64,000 nucleotides of DNA from MW101C3 sp943367595 (GTDB lineage: Bacteria; Cyanobacteriota; Cyanobacteriia; PCC-6307; Cyanobiaceae), in contig CALRJS020000018.1 of NCBI GenBank assembly GCA_943367595.1, positions 1 through 64,000 of the forward strand. Reading direction: 5' to 3'. Positions 15,344 through 23,447 of the stretch are shown here, in pieces. The notes beneath the pieces are model-generated. The model searched no databases. It saw only the letters and a list, made by a program, of their open reading frames with translations, and was not told the origin of the DNA. The translations under genes and the position numbers were made by a program. Positions within the stretch are counted from its first letter, which is position 1; each line of letters opens with the position of its first letter.

Positions 15344-16816
15344 ATGGCTGGGATGTTCGCCCCCTCGGCGCTGCCGAAGGTCTTCCATCGGTCCGCTGCA
15401 CCTTCACTGGTGCCGTGCCTTGGCCTTGCCGCTCTGGCCATGCCGCTGGCCTGGGCATGGCTGCCCGGCCTGCCGGCGGCCCATGCCCAGCAGTCGGCCC
15501 CTGTCCAGCAGCCGGCCACCCGGCCTGTGCCCCAGACCGCCAGAGCCAGCACCGATCCGAGTTTGCGGGTGCTGCTGCTGGAGGCGGCGGAGGTGCGGGT
15601 GGGCGGCGCCGGCGGTCTGCGCCTGCTTGATGCCAGCGGCCGTGAACGGCTCCGCCTTCCCGAAGGCGCTGCCCTGGCCCTGCGCCCTGCCGGCAGCGGC
15701 GTGCGGGTGGAGGTGGTGGCGCCGCTGGCGCAAGGCACGGCGCCGGCGCCGCTCAGCCTGGCGGAAGCCTGGATCGAGGCCGGCCCGTCACCCGGCGGCG
15801 ACGCTGTGCTGCAGCTGCAGAACCGCGCCTACCGGGGGCGGCTGATGGTGCGCCCGGCCGCCGCCGCGCTGCGGGTGGTCAATGTGGTGCCCCTCGAGAC
15901 CTACCTCCCCAGTGTGGTGGGCAGCGAGATGCCTGCGAGCTGGCCCCTGGAGGCCTTGCGAGCCCAGGCCGTGGCGGCGCGCACCTACGCCCTGCGTCAG
16001 CGCCGCCCCGACCAGCCCTTCGACCTCAAGGCCACCGTCAGCAGCCAGGTCTACAAAGGGGTGGAGGCGGAGACCGCGTCCACCCGGGAAGCGGTGCGCG
16101 GCACCCGCGGGTTGGTGCTGACCCATCAGAACGCCCTGATCAATGCGGTGTTCCACAGCAGTGCCGGTGGCACCACCGAAAACAGCGGCGATCTGTGGCA
16201 GCGCCAGATGCCCTATCTGGTGAGCGTCGCCGATTTCGATGAGGCCTCACCGGTGAGCCGCTGGCGGCAGGAACTGCCACCCCCGCTGCTGGCCCGCGCC
16301 TTCGCCGAACTGGGCGGTGTGCAGCGCATCGACATCCTCTCCACCACGGCCAGCGGCAGGGTGCGGCAGGCCCGCGTGGTGGGCCCCAGTGGCCAGCTGC
16401 TGGTGAGTGGGGCGGAGCTGCGCAGCCGGCTGGGCCTGCGGAGCACGCTGGTGCGTTTCGAAGCGGCCCCCTTCAGCTTCCCCGAGCCCCAGGTGCCGCC
16501 TTCCACCTGGTTGTCGGCCACGGGCGTGCTGCTCTCGCTGCCGGCGCCGCCGCCGCTGCTGCCTCCTCCTAACCCCACGCTGGTGGCGGTGGGCCGCGGC
16601 TTCGGCCACGGCGTGGGCATGAGCCAGTGGGGGGCCCTGGCGATGGCCCAGCGCGGTAGCAGCTTCAAGGAGATCCTCCGCCATTACTACCGCGGCGCCC
16701 AACTGCGTCCGTACGGTGACATCGCCACACCACGTCTGGCGGCGGATGCGGGCGCTGCGTCAGGCTCCTCGCCATGGAGTCCCCGCCACGCGGCCCTGAG
16801 TTCCGCTCGCCCCTGA
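15344..16816 (+). CDS. SpoIID/LytB domain-containing secreted protein
   Basis: The 490-aa product has a signal or anchor segment (about residues 20-48, ending AAHAQ) and a SpoIID-type domain: VVPLETYLPSVVGSEMPASWPLEALRAQAVAARTYAL region, KATVSSQVYKGV, FHSSAGGTTENS and FGHGVGMSQWGALAMAQRG. In Bacillus SpoIID is a peptidoglycan lytic transglycosylase and LytB enhances amidase LytC. The cyanobacterial role is probably wall remodelling in the periplasm. The 3' end overlaps the NagB-like gene by 43 bases. Confidence 0.88.
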   Translation: MAGMFAPSALPKVFHRSAAPSLVPCLGLAALAMPLAWAWLPGLPAAHAQQSAPVQQPATRPVPQTARASTDPSLRVLLLEAAEVRVGGAGGLRLLDASGRERLRLPEGAALALRPAGSGVRVEVVAPLAQGTAPAPLSLAEAWIEAGPSPGGDAVLQLQNRAYRGRLMVRPAAAALRVVNVVPLETYLPSVVGSEMPASWPLEALRAQAVAARTYALRQRRPDQPFDLKATVSSQVYKGVEAETASTREAVRGTRGLVLTHQNALINAVFHSSAGGTTENSGDLWQRQMPYLVSVADFDEASPVSRWRQELPPPLLARAFAELGGVQRIDILSTTASGRVRQARVVGPSGQLLVSGAELRSRLGLRSTLVRFEAAPFSFPEPQVPPSTWLSATGVLLSLPAPPPLLPPPNPTLVAVGRGFGHGVGMSQWGALAMAQRGSSFKEILRHYYRGAQLRPYGDIATPRLAADAGAASGSSPWSPRHAALSSARP

Positions 16817-17616
16817 GCGCGCCGGCCCTTTCCCCTTTTCTCCCTGAACCCACCGCAGCGCTGCCCGGCTGGCACGACCGGCTGGAGGTGTTCCCGGATG
16901 GGGAGCAACTGAGCGAGGCGGTGGCGGACGTCCTCCTCGACCACTTGTTCCTGCCGCAGTCCCTGCCGCTGGGGCTGGCCACGGGCCGCACGATGGTGAC
17001 GGTGTACGCCGCCCTGCGGCGGCGCCTCGCGGCGCTGGCGCCTGCGGAGCGGGCCCGCTTGCTGGCCGGCTGGCGCAGCTTCAACCTCGATGCCTACGTC
17101 GGCCTGCCCCGGCACGATCCCCGCAGCTTCGCTGCTGAGATGGAGGCCCGGCTGATCGCACCGCTGGGTCTCTCCCCGGAGCAGGTGGCCCTGCCCGATG
17201 GCCTGGCCGCCGACCCTCAGGCCGAAGCCTCCCGCTACAGCGCCGCGCTGGAGGCGGCCGGCGGTGTCGGCCTCCAGCTGCTGGGGCTGGGCAACAACGG
17301 CCATGTGGGCTTCAACGAACCCCCCTGTGAGGCCAGCCAGCGCTGCCATGTGGTGGAGCTCGATGCCGCCACCCGCGCCCAGAACGCCCCGGCGTTCGGT
17401 GGTGATCCAGAGGCCGTGCCGCGGCGGGCGATCACGCTCGGTCTGGCGGAGATCCTGGCGGCACAGCGGATCCTGCTGGTGGTGAGTGGTGCTTCCAAAG
17501 GGCCGATCCTGAGGCGGTTGCTTGAGGAACCCCCCAACGCCCAGCTACCGGCCAGCTGGCTGCAGCAGCACCCGCGGCTCCGGCTGATGGTCGACCGCGC
17601 CGCGCTCGCCGGCTGA
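16774..17616 (+). CDS. Glucosamine-6-phosphate deaminase / 6-phosphogluconolactonase family protein (NagB-like)
   Basis: The 280-aa product carries LPLGLATGRTM (phosphate loop), FNLDAYVGLP, LLGLGNNGHVGFNEPPCEA (active-site region) and VVSGASKGPILRRLLEE, which fit NagB better than Pgl. The likely reaction is glucosamine-6-P to fructose-6-P plus ammonia. The first ~30 residues overlap the SpoIID gene and are not conserved-looking, so the true start may be later. The pairing with a wall-hydrolase-like gene suggests amino-sugar recycling, which is an inference. Confidence 0.85.
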   Translation: MESPPRGPEFRSPLSAPALSPFLPEPTAALPGWHDRLEVFPDGEQLSEAVADVLLDHLFLPQSLPLGLATGRTMVTVYAALRRRLAALAPAERARLLAGWRSFNLDAYVGLPRHDPRSFAAEMEARLIAPLGLSPEQVALPDGLAADPQAEASRYSAALEAAGGVGLQLLGLGNNGHVGFNEPPCEASQRCHVVELDAATRAQNAPAFGGDPEAVPRRAITLGLAEILAAQRILLVVSGASKGPILRRLLEEPPNAQLPASWLQQHPRLRLMVDRAALAG

Positions 17617-17734
17617 AGGCAGCACTTGCCAGCCCATCGCCGCTGCAGCGCCATCCGAAGAAGCCGCTGCGCCGGTTCTGCACGATCGGCAGCGAGGAGA
17701 GCGTTAAGCCGTTATCTCCACAACTCCTCGAACC

Positions 17735-18583
17735 TCACGCCAGTAACGCCTCGATCAGGGCTTCATCGGCCTCCAGGTTGGCGGTCACGCTGCGGACGTC
17801 ATCAAGGTCGTCGAGGGCATCGAGCATGCGCAGGCAGTGGCGCAGCGCCTCGGACTCCTCCAGGCGGCAGGTGGTGGAAGGGATCCAGCGGTGTTCCCAG
17901 CCCTTCACGCTCCAGCCCTGCTGCCGCAGGGCATCCTGCAGCGCCTCCAGGTCGGCGTAACTGCACACCACTTCGGCGGAGGCGTCGCCGCCTCCAGCGC
18001 TCCCACGACCTCCCCCCCCAGCAGGCCCGCCCTTGCCGGCTGCCGTCCCCCCTGCCGCTGGTTCGAACGTGTAGGTGAGCGCAGCGGGACCGCCTGCCAT
18101 CTCCAAGGCCAGCAGGCTCTCCAGCAGGGCGTTCTCCTCAAGCTGGGGCTGCTCGATCCGCACCACGCCGCGATGCTCGAACAGGTAGCCCACACAGCCC
18201 ACCTCGCCCAGGTTGCCCCCGTGCTTGCTGAAGGCCAGGCGCAGGTCGGCCGCCGTGCGGTTGCGGTTGTCGGTGAGCGCTTCCACCAGCACGGCCACCC
18301 CGCCAGGGCCATAGCCCTCGTAGCGGACCTCCTGAAACTGATCGCCGTCACCGCTGCCCTGGCCGGATCCCTTGGCGATCGCCCGCTCGATGTTGTTGTT
18401 GGGCAGCCCGGCGGCTCTGGCCTTCTCCAGGGCCGTGCGCAGCTGGAAGTTGCCGGCCGGATCGGCCCCGGCGCGGGCGGCCACGCTGATTTCCCGGGCC
18501 AGGCGGGTGAACACCACGCCGCGCTTGGCATCGACCACCGCCTTCTGGCGTTTGATCTGGCTCCATTTGCTATGGCCGGCCAT
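17735..18583 (-). CDS. YebC/PmpR family protein
   Basis: The 282-aa product begins MAGHSKWSQIKRQKAVVDAKRG and has the family landmarks LRTALEKARAAGLPNNNIERAI, YEGYGPGGVAVLVEALTDNRNRT and FSKHGGNLGEVGCVGYLF. YebC proteins act as DNA-binding regulators, and some have been shown to relieve ribosome stalling. About 28 residues of Gly/Ala-rich sequence (around 183-210, GGTAAGKGGPAGGGGRGSAG) interrupt domain 3, making it longer than the usual ~245-250 aa. The start is ATG. Confidence 0.93.
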   Translation of the reverse strand: MAGHSKWSQIKRQKAVVDAKRGVVFTRLAREISVAARAGADPAGNFQLRTALEKARAAGLPNNNIERAIAKGSGQGSGDGDQFQEVRYEGYGPGGVAVLVEALTDNRNRTAADLRLAFSKHGGNLGEVGCVGYLFEHRGVVRIEQPQLEENALLESLLALEMAGGPAALTYTFEPAAGGTAAGKGGPAGGGGRGSAGGGDASAEVVCSYADLEALQDALRQQGWSVKGWEHRWIPSTTCRLEESEALRHCLRMLDALDDLDDVRSVTANLEADEALIEALLA

Positions 18584-18619
18584 GGCTGGGTGCTGGGTGC
18601 GGGATCGGGAGGAAAGCGC

Positions 18620-18648
18620 CGACGCGGCGGCCTCAGCCGGCCGCGTCG
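18620..18648 (-). terminator. GC-rich hairpin spanning the truB stop
   Basis: CGACGCGG (18620-18627) pairs with CCGCGTCG (18641-18648), extended by CGGC/GCCG with one bulge, and the loop contains the truB stop (18633-18635). No T-run follows. It lies between truB and the yebC start, so it may attenuate read-through. Confidence 0.45.
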
Positions 18649-19559
18649 AACACCAGCCGCGGCTGCAGGCGGCCGCCCGGGGCGGTGCGGGCCATGCCGG
18701 CCAGCTGGCCCTGCGGATCGAGGATCACCACGGGCTGGTCGAGCACGCTGGGATCGAAACCGGGCTCGCCGGAGCTGGAGACGGCGCTGGCGCAGAGGCT
18801 GCGGCCGCAGCGCCAGCCTGCCAGATCCGCTGCATCCAGCTGCTGCCAGGGCAGATGCCTGAGCGGCTGGAGGGGATCGACGAGGGGCGGCAGGGGCGCC
18901 CCGCTCTCCAGCGCCTCCAGGCTGACGCTGCCGCTCAGCGTGAAGCCGAGCGCTTCGGTGCGGCGCAGGCTGGCCAGGGCGCCACCGCAGCCCAGGGCGG
19001 TGCCCAGATCCCGCGCCAGGGAGCGGATGTAGGTGCCGGCGGAACAGCGCACCGCCAGCTCCAGCTGCTGGCTGGCTGGCTCCCAGCTCAGCAGCTCAAG
19101 CGCATCGATCTGCACCGGCCGCGCCGCCAGCTCCATCGTTTCGCCCCGCCGCGCCCGCGCATAGGCCCGCTCCCCATCCACGTGCACCGCCGACACCTGG
19201 GGCGGCTGCTGCAGGATCGAACCGCGGAAGCGCTCCAGGCAGGCGTCCAGGTCGTCGTGGTTGAGGGCGGGCACCGGACGGCACTCCAGCAACTCACCGC
19301 TGAGGTCATCGCTGCTGGTGCGCCAGCCGAGCTGGATCACGCCGCGGTAGGCCTTGTCACTCGGCAGGTAGGGCAGCAGCCGCGTGGCGGCGCCCAGTGC
19401 CAGGGGCAACACGCCGGTGACGGCAGGATCGAGGGTGCCGCCGTGGCCGACCCGCTTGAGCCCGTAGCAGCGGCGCACCCTGGCCACGCAGGCGTGGGAG
19501 GTGAGGCCTGCCGGCTTGTCGAGCACCAGGAAGCCGCAGGGCGTAGGGGAGGCGGTCAC
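18633..19559 (-). CDS. truB: tRNA pseudouridine-55 synthase
   Basis: The 308-aa product converts U55 of the tRNA T loop to pseudouridine. It shows GFLVLDKPAGLTSHACVARVRR, the catalytic-Asp motif HGGTLDPAVTGVLPLALGAATRL, YRGVIQLG, PPQVSAVHVDGERAYARAR and CSAGTYIRSLARDLG. The GTG at 19559 yields the usual N-terminus. The longer open frame upstream overlaps the divergent transporter and is ignored. Confidence 0.95.
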   Translation of the reverse strand: MTASPTPCGFLVLDKPAGLTSHACVARVRRCYGLKRVGHGGTLDPAVTGVLPLALGAATRLLPYLPSDKAYRGVIQLGWRTSSDDLSGELLECRPVPALNHDDLDACLERFRGSILQQPPQVSAVHVDGERAYARARRGETMELAARPVQIDALELLSWEPASQQLELAVRCSAGTYIRSLARDLGTALGCGGALASLRRTEALGFTLSGSVSLEALESGAPLPPLVDPLQPLRHLPWQQLDAADLAGWRCGRSLCASAVSSSGEPGFDPSVLDQPVVILDPQGQLAGMARTAPGGRLQPRLVFDAAG

Positions 19560-19688
19560 CGCGACATCGCTGCAGATGGCAGACGCCGGGAAAGGGAAGG
19601 CCGGCGGCGGTGCATCATCGCCGCCAGGGGGTGGCAGGAGCCAGACGGGGCTGCAGGCTGGGGTGCCTGTTCCCCCGGTGCCGCTTCT

Positions 19689-20429
19689 GTGCCAGTGCAA
19701 CACCGCCGTGATCTGGCCTTCCTGGTGCTGGCCGGCCTCTTCCTCGGCACCATGGGCATGCTCAACATCCTTGGCCTCACCCGCTTCCTGAGCCTGGGCT
19801 CGATCGGCGGCTGGCCGATCGTGGTGGCGGTGGGTGCCCTGCCCTATCCCGTCACCTTCCTCTGCACCGACCTGATCAGCGAGATCTGGGGCGAGCAGAA
19901 GGCGGGGCAGGTGGTGTGGGTGGGCCTGCTGCTCAACGGCTGGATCGTGCTCATCCTCTGGCTTGGAGGGGTGCTGCCTGGCCTGGCCGGCACCGACTCC
20001 AGCACCTTCTTCGAGATGCGTCGCCTGGCCTTCGGCGCCGTGGGGGCCTCGATGGTGGCGTACCTGGCGGCCCAGTTCACCGATGTGCGGCTGTTCCATT
20101 TCTGGAAGCGCTTCAGCGGCGGCAAGGCCCTCTGGCTGCGCAACAACGGCTCCACCCTGGTGAGCCAGCTGGTGGACACCACAGCCGTGGTGTTGATCAG
20201 CCACTACGCCGCCCACGTGCTGCCGATCCGCCCTGGTGAGCCGGTGCTGCCCCAGCTGTGGGCGTTCATTCTCAGCGGCTACCTGTTCAAGTTTCTGGCC
20301 GCCCTGCTCGACACCCTGCCCTTCTATCTGCTGGTGGGCTGGCTGCGGCGCTGGCTGGAGGTGCCCGGCGACGGGGTGGAGCTGGGCCATGAAGACGCCC
20401 CCCTCCCGCTCCCTCAGCCCGGGAGCTGA
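19689..20429 (+). CDS. Queuosine-precursor-type transporter (YhhQ/DUF165 family)
   Basis: The 246-aa polytopic protein has about six membrane helices and the family signatures PYPVTFLCTDLISEIWGEQKAGQVVW, DVRLFHFWKR, WLRNNGSTLVSQLVDTTAVV and LSGYLFKFLAALLDTLPFYL. YhhQ imports preQ0/preQ1 in Escherichia coli, so this fits salvage for tRNA queuosine, and queA is at 55241. The start is uncertain: GTG at 19689 or 19695. The gene is divergent from truB. Confidence 0.85.
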   Translation: MPVQHRRDLAFLVLAGLFLGTMGMLNILGLTRFLSLGSIGGWPIVVAVGALPYPVTFLCTDLISEIWGEQKAGQVVWVGLLLNGWIVLILWLGGVLPGLAGTDSSTFFEMRRLAFGAVGASMVAYLAAQFTDVRLFHFWKRFSGGKALWLRNNGSTLVSQLVDTTAVVLISHYAAHVLPIRPGEPVLPQLWAFILSGYLFKFLAALLDTLPFYLLVGWLRRWLEVPGDGVELGHEDAPLPLPQPGS

Positions 20430-20482
20430 GCCGGCCGTGAGCGGCGGCCCCCTACCCTGACGGTCTGCCTAGGGGACCAGGA

Positions 20483-21268
20483 GTGTCCGAGTCAACCCAG
20501 ACCATGACGGCCCCATCGGTGCTGCCCAGCCTCGATGTGGAGCGGTTTCTGCGGGACGGCTTCGGCCTGTTCGACCAGCTGGCGGCCTACGTGCAGCTGA
20601 GCCCCGGCGAACTGGAGCAGCGCCTGGCCCACAGCCGCAGCGACCTGGCGGCCCTGCACCCCGGCGCCACCGGTTTCGACCCGGAACGGGTGGAGGCCTT
20701 CTACGAGGAAACGGTGGGCCACGGCCACCTGCTCGAGCTTTCGGCCTGGCACCTCGGCAGTGGCGATTACATCGCCGACACCCTGCGCCTGCAGCAGCAT
20801 CTGGCCCGGGGCCAGGTGCTCGACTTCGGCGGCGGCATCGGCACCCATGCCCTGGCGGCGGCGGCGCTGCCCCAGGTGGAGCGGGTGTGGTTCGTGGACC
20901 TCAACCCCGACAACCGGGCGTTCGTGCGCCAGCGGGCGGAAGCCCTGGGCCTCGCCCATCGCCTCGGCTTCTGCCGCGATCTGAGCGATCCGGCCCTGCC
21001 GGCCGCGTTCGACACCATCGTCTGCCTGGATGTGCTGGAGCACCTGAGCCAACCGGCCGATCAGCTGGAGGTGTTCGCTTCACGCATGTCGAAGGAGGCG
21101 GTGGCCCTGCTCAACTGGTATTTCTTCAAGGGCTTCGCCGGCGAGTATCCGTTCCACTTCGATGACCCGCAGCTGGTGGAGCGTTTCTTCCGCAAACTTC
21201 AGAGCCGCTTCCTCGAGGTGTTCCACCCCTTCCTGATCACCACCAGGGCGTATCGCCTCGCCGATTGA
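20483..21268 (+). CDS. Class I SAM-dependent methyltransferase, substrate unknown
   Basis: The 261-aa product has the SAM-binding loop VLDFGGGIGTHALAAAALP (about residues 113-131), the acidic post-I motif WFVDLNPDNRAFV and motif IV TIVCLDVLEHLSQPADQLEV. The N-terminal 110 residues (FLRDGFGLFDQLAAYVQLSPGELEQRL) are helical and not diagnostic. The GTG start is preceded by an AGGAG ribosome-binding site. The stop GATTGA is repeated 15 bases downstream. Confidence 0.8.
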   Translation: MSESTQTMTAPSVLPSLDVERFLRDGFGLFDQLAAYVQLSPGELEQRLAHSRSDLAALHPGATGFDPERVEAFYEETVGHGHLLELSAWHLGSGDYIADTLRLQQHLARGQVLDFGGGIGTHALAAAALPQVERVWFVDLNPDNRAFVRQRAEALGLAHRLGFCRDLSDPALPAAFDTIVCLDVLEHLSQPADQLEVFASRMSKEAVALLNWYFFKGFAGEYPFHFDDPQLVERFFRKLQSRFLEVFHPFLITTRAYRLAD

Positions 21269-21677
21269 TCGGTCGGTGATTGAACAGTCTGGTGCCAGCC
21301 GCTTCAGCGGGGTGGAAAGGCTGGCGCCGAAGCGATGCCTGACGCAGGAGCGGAGCCAGATGCCAGAGCAGAGCTAAAGGCTGCAGAGCCCTCGTGTGCG
21401 GATGCACCAGGTTGTCAACAGCGCCCAAGCAAAAAAGACCGGGAGGCTGGAGAAACAGCGGTCCCGGTCTTCAGTTGGAGTGCTTTGGTTTCAGGAAAAA
21501 GACAGACCGCTGACGTTGAGCCAGGCTTGTGGAGTTGGGCCAAGCCTGGTCTGTGAGGTTCAGCTCAACCAGGCGTAAGAGGTTGAGCGGAGTCAGGCTT
21601 GAGAGGTTGAGCCAACCCAGGCCAGTGGCATTGAACCCGTACTGGCCTGTGGTTCAGGCCAGCTTGGGTTGTGGCGC
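21269..21677. other. 409-bp intergenic region: terminator plus rpmA-trailing repeat array
   Basis: The convergent methyltransferase and rpmA ends are separated by a gap with no gene. About 165 bp of it is a tandem array starting at the rpmA stop, and further on there is a strong terminator for the rplU-rpmA unit. From 21269 to 21430 I see only a second GATTGA 15 bases after the methyltransferase stop. Confidence 0.7.
21431..21471 (-). terminator. Rho-independent terminator of the rplU-rpmA operon
   Basis: AAGACCGGGA (21435-21444) and TCCCGGTCTT (21462-21471) form a perfect 10-bp stem with a 17-nt loop. On the minus strand the stem is followed by T residues (21434-21431), and the A-U pairs at its base extend the T tract. 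It sits about 205 bases after the rpmA stop, beyond the repeat array. Confidence 0.9.
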
Positions 21678-21680
21678 TCA
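21515..21680. repeat. ~24-bp degenerate tandem repeat x7-8 ending at the rpmA stop
   Basis: Units begin at 21515, 21534, 21558, 21582, 21606, 21630, 21652 and 21676, mostly 24 bp long. They share a GTTSAGC start and a CAGGC or CCTGG core. The complement of the rpmA stop (21678-21680) occupies the same place in its unit as the TCA at 21654-21656 in the neighbouring one. The array lies between gene and terminator, hence within the mRNA trailer. Confidence 0.8.
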
Positions 21681-21941
21681 GCCCAGGGCTACGTGGATGC
21701 GCTTGCGGTTGCGGAGGCCGCGCTTGATGGTCTCGAAATTCACGACGCCATCGATGAGGGCGAAGAGGGTGTCGTCGGAGCCGCGGCCGACGTTGTTGCC
21801 GGGCAGCACGGAGGTGCCGCGCTGACGGATCAGGATCGATCCGGCGCTCACGGTTTCACCGCCATAGCGCTTGACACCCAGCCGCTTGGAATTGGAATCG
21901 CGGCCGTTACGGGTGGAGCCTGTGCCTTTCTTGTGGGCCAT
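21678..21941 (-). CDS. rpmA: 50S ribosomal protein L27
   Basis: The 87-aa protein begins MAHKKGTGSTRNGRDSNSKR and has LGVKRYGGETVSAGSILIRQRGT and PGNNVGRGSDDTLFALIDG, an unmistakable L27. Its N-terminal tail reaches the peptidyl transferase centre. It lies 51 bases after rplU in the usual L21-L27 operon. The start is ATG. Confidence 0.98.
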   Translation of the reverse strand: MAHKKGTGSTRNGRDSNSKRLGVKRYGGETVSAGSILIRQRGTSVLPGNNVGRGSDDTLFALIDGVVNFETIKRGLRNRKRIHVALG

Positions 21942-21992
21942 GGGGGCGAGGAAACGAAGGGTGGGCGAAAGAAGGAAGAAATGGAGCCGGAA

Positions 21993-22391
21993 TCAGGCGA
22001 GGGCCTTGCCTGCCACGGTGATCGACTCGACCCGCACGCGGGTGAGCTCCTGGCGGTGACCGTTTTTGCGGCGGGTTTTCTTCTTGGGCCGCATTTTGTA
22101 CACGATGATCTTGGGGCCGCGGCGATGCTCCAGCACCTTGAGCTGAACCGTGGCACCGCTCACATAAGGGTGGCCGAGGGTGGTGGCGCCGCTGGCGTCA
22201 CGCACGAGCAGCACGTTCTCCAGGGTGACGCTCTCGTCGACCTCTGCAGCGATGCGGTCAAGGTCGTAGTAGCGGTTCGGCTGGAGCCAGAACTGCTGGC
22301 CTGAGGCCTCGGCGATCACGTAGGTGCCGGCGCCCGGCGCTGGAGAGTCTGGGCTCGGCGCTGAGGTGCCGGTGGCGGGGGTGGTGCTCAT
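21993..22391 (-). CDS. rplU: 50S ribosomal protein L21
   Basis: The 132-aa protein has the L21 core YVIAEASGQQFWLQPNRYYDLDR, VLEHRRGPKIIVYKMRPKKKTRRKNGHRQELTRVRV. It carries an extra ~20-residue Ser/Pro/Ala N-terminus (TTPATGTSAPSPDSPAPGAG) not typical of bacterial L21. It is transcribed divergently from kaiA, as in other picocyanobacteria. The start is ATG. Confidence 0.97.
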   Translation of the reverse strand: MSTTPATGTSAPSPDSPAPGAGTYVIAEASGQQFWLQPNRYYDLDRIAAEVDESVTLENVLLVRDASGATTLGHPYVSGATVQLKVLEHRRGPKIIVYKMRPKKKTRRKNGHRQELTRVRVESITVAGKALA

Positions 22392-22489
22392 GGGTGCGAA
22401 GGCGTGGACAGGCTGCCCGCTCCTGGCCAGCGACCCTGTTGGGGATCACCGGACGGCTCGGCATTCAGGCCTGGCGCACATCCTGAAGA

Positions 22490-22505
22490 ATGGACAAGTG
22501 TCCAT
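22490..22505. promoter_or_regulatory. Inverted repeat between rplU and kaiA
   Basis: ATGGACA and TGTCCAT (22490-22496 and 22499-22505) form a perfect 7-bp inverted repeat with a two-base spacer in the 177-bp divergent promoter region, 64 bases before the kaiA ATG. Its symmetry and position make it a plausible operator for either gene. No regulator is identified. Confidence 0.4.
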
Positions 22506-22568
22506 CCTCCACTCCCAGAGTCCCGCCCGTCAACCTTAAGGTCTCCCAAACGTGGTTCCCCGCGCCGC

Positions 22569-23447
22569 ATGTCCCAGCCGGCCTTCACGATCGCCTCGCT
22601 GATTCGCGATCCCGGCCTCGACGCCGCCTGCGGGCAGTGGCTGCAGGAGGGGCGCTACGACGTGGTGCCCCTGGGCCTGGCCCCTGATCCGTTCGCCTCG
22701 CTGGCCGAGAGCTGGGAGACGTTCGATGCGGTGCTGCTGGAGCAGGGTGCCCTGCCTGAGGCACTCGATGGCTTGCGCCATCAGGGTTTGCTGCTTCCTG
22801 CCGTGGTGGTGGGCCCCGTGAGTGGGCAGCTCGATTACCACGATGCCGAGGTGCATCTGCCCGCTGATCAGCTGGAACAGCTCAGCTACAGCCTGGATGC
22901 GGCGATCTCCCGCTTCCTGCGGCGCGGCAACGTGGAGGGGGCACAGCTGAGCGAACCCGGCGGGGATGGCTCCTGGCGGCTGTCGAGCCGCCTGCAGGAG
23001 CGGCTGGGCTATCTGGGGGTGTTCTATAAGAGGGATCCTTCGCGGTTCCTCCGCAACCTTCCTCCCCTGGAGCAGAAGGAGTTGTTTCTTTCCCTGGAGC
23101 GCACCTACAGAGATCTGCTGGTGAGCTACTTCAAGGACGAGGCTGCGGCGAATCAGGCGCTGGAAAGCTTTGTGAACACTGCCTTTTTCAGTGATCTCTC
23201 CATCACCAAGACCGTAGCTATCCATGCGAATCTGATCGACGAATTCTGGAAATTGCTCAAGCTCAAAGGTCAGAAAGATGACTTCCTTCGTGATTACCGC
23301 CTGGCACTCCTTGACGTGATGGCCCATCTCTGCGAGATGTACCGTCGATCCCTGCCCGTCACCGAGCCGGCCCCAGGGCCGCGCGCCATCGCTGCTGCCA
23401 CGCTTCAGGACCTTCGATCCAACCAACCTTCTGAGGTGCACCCTTGA
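22569..23447 (+). CDS. kaiA: Circadian clock protein KaiA, full length
   Basis: The 292-aa protein has the N-terminal pseudo-receiver domain (about 5-135, with FDAVLLEQGALP and LLPAVVVGP) and the C-terminal four-helix domain that binds the KaiC tail (YLGVFYKRDPSRFLRNLP, ERTYRDLLVSYFKD, NTAFFSDLSITKTVAIHANLIDEFWKLLKLKG). It stimulates KaiC autophosphorylation. The full-length form separates this strain from Prochlorococcus, which lacks kaiA. The stop overlaps the kaiB TTG start as TTGA. Confidence 0.96.
   Translation: MSQPAFTIASLIRDPGLDAACGQWLQEGRYDVVPLGLAPDPFASLAESWETFDAVLLEQGALPEALDGLRHQGLLLPAVVVGPVSGQLDYHDAEVHLPADQLEQLSYSLDAAISRFLRRGNVEGAQLSEPGGDGSWRLSSRLQERLGYLGVFYKRDPSRFLRNLPPLEQKELFLSLERTYRDLLVSYFKDEAAANQALESFVNTAFFSDLSITKTVAIHANLIDEFWKLLKLKGQKDDFLRDYRLALLDVMAHLCEMYRRSLPVTEPAPGPRAIAAATLQDLRSNQPSEVHP

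Noticed and set aside
18372..20429. A 685-aa frame fusing unknown sequence to the transporter
   Set aside because: The first ~440 codons lie antisense to truB and yebC and have shadow composition. Membrane-protein similarity begins at about 19689.
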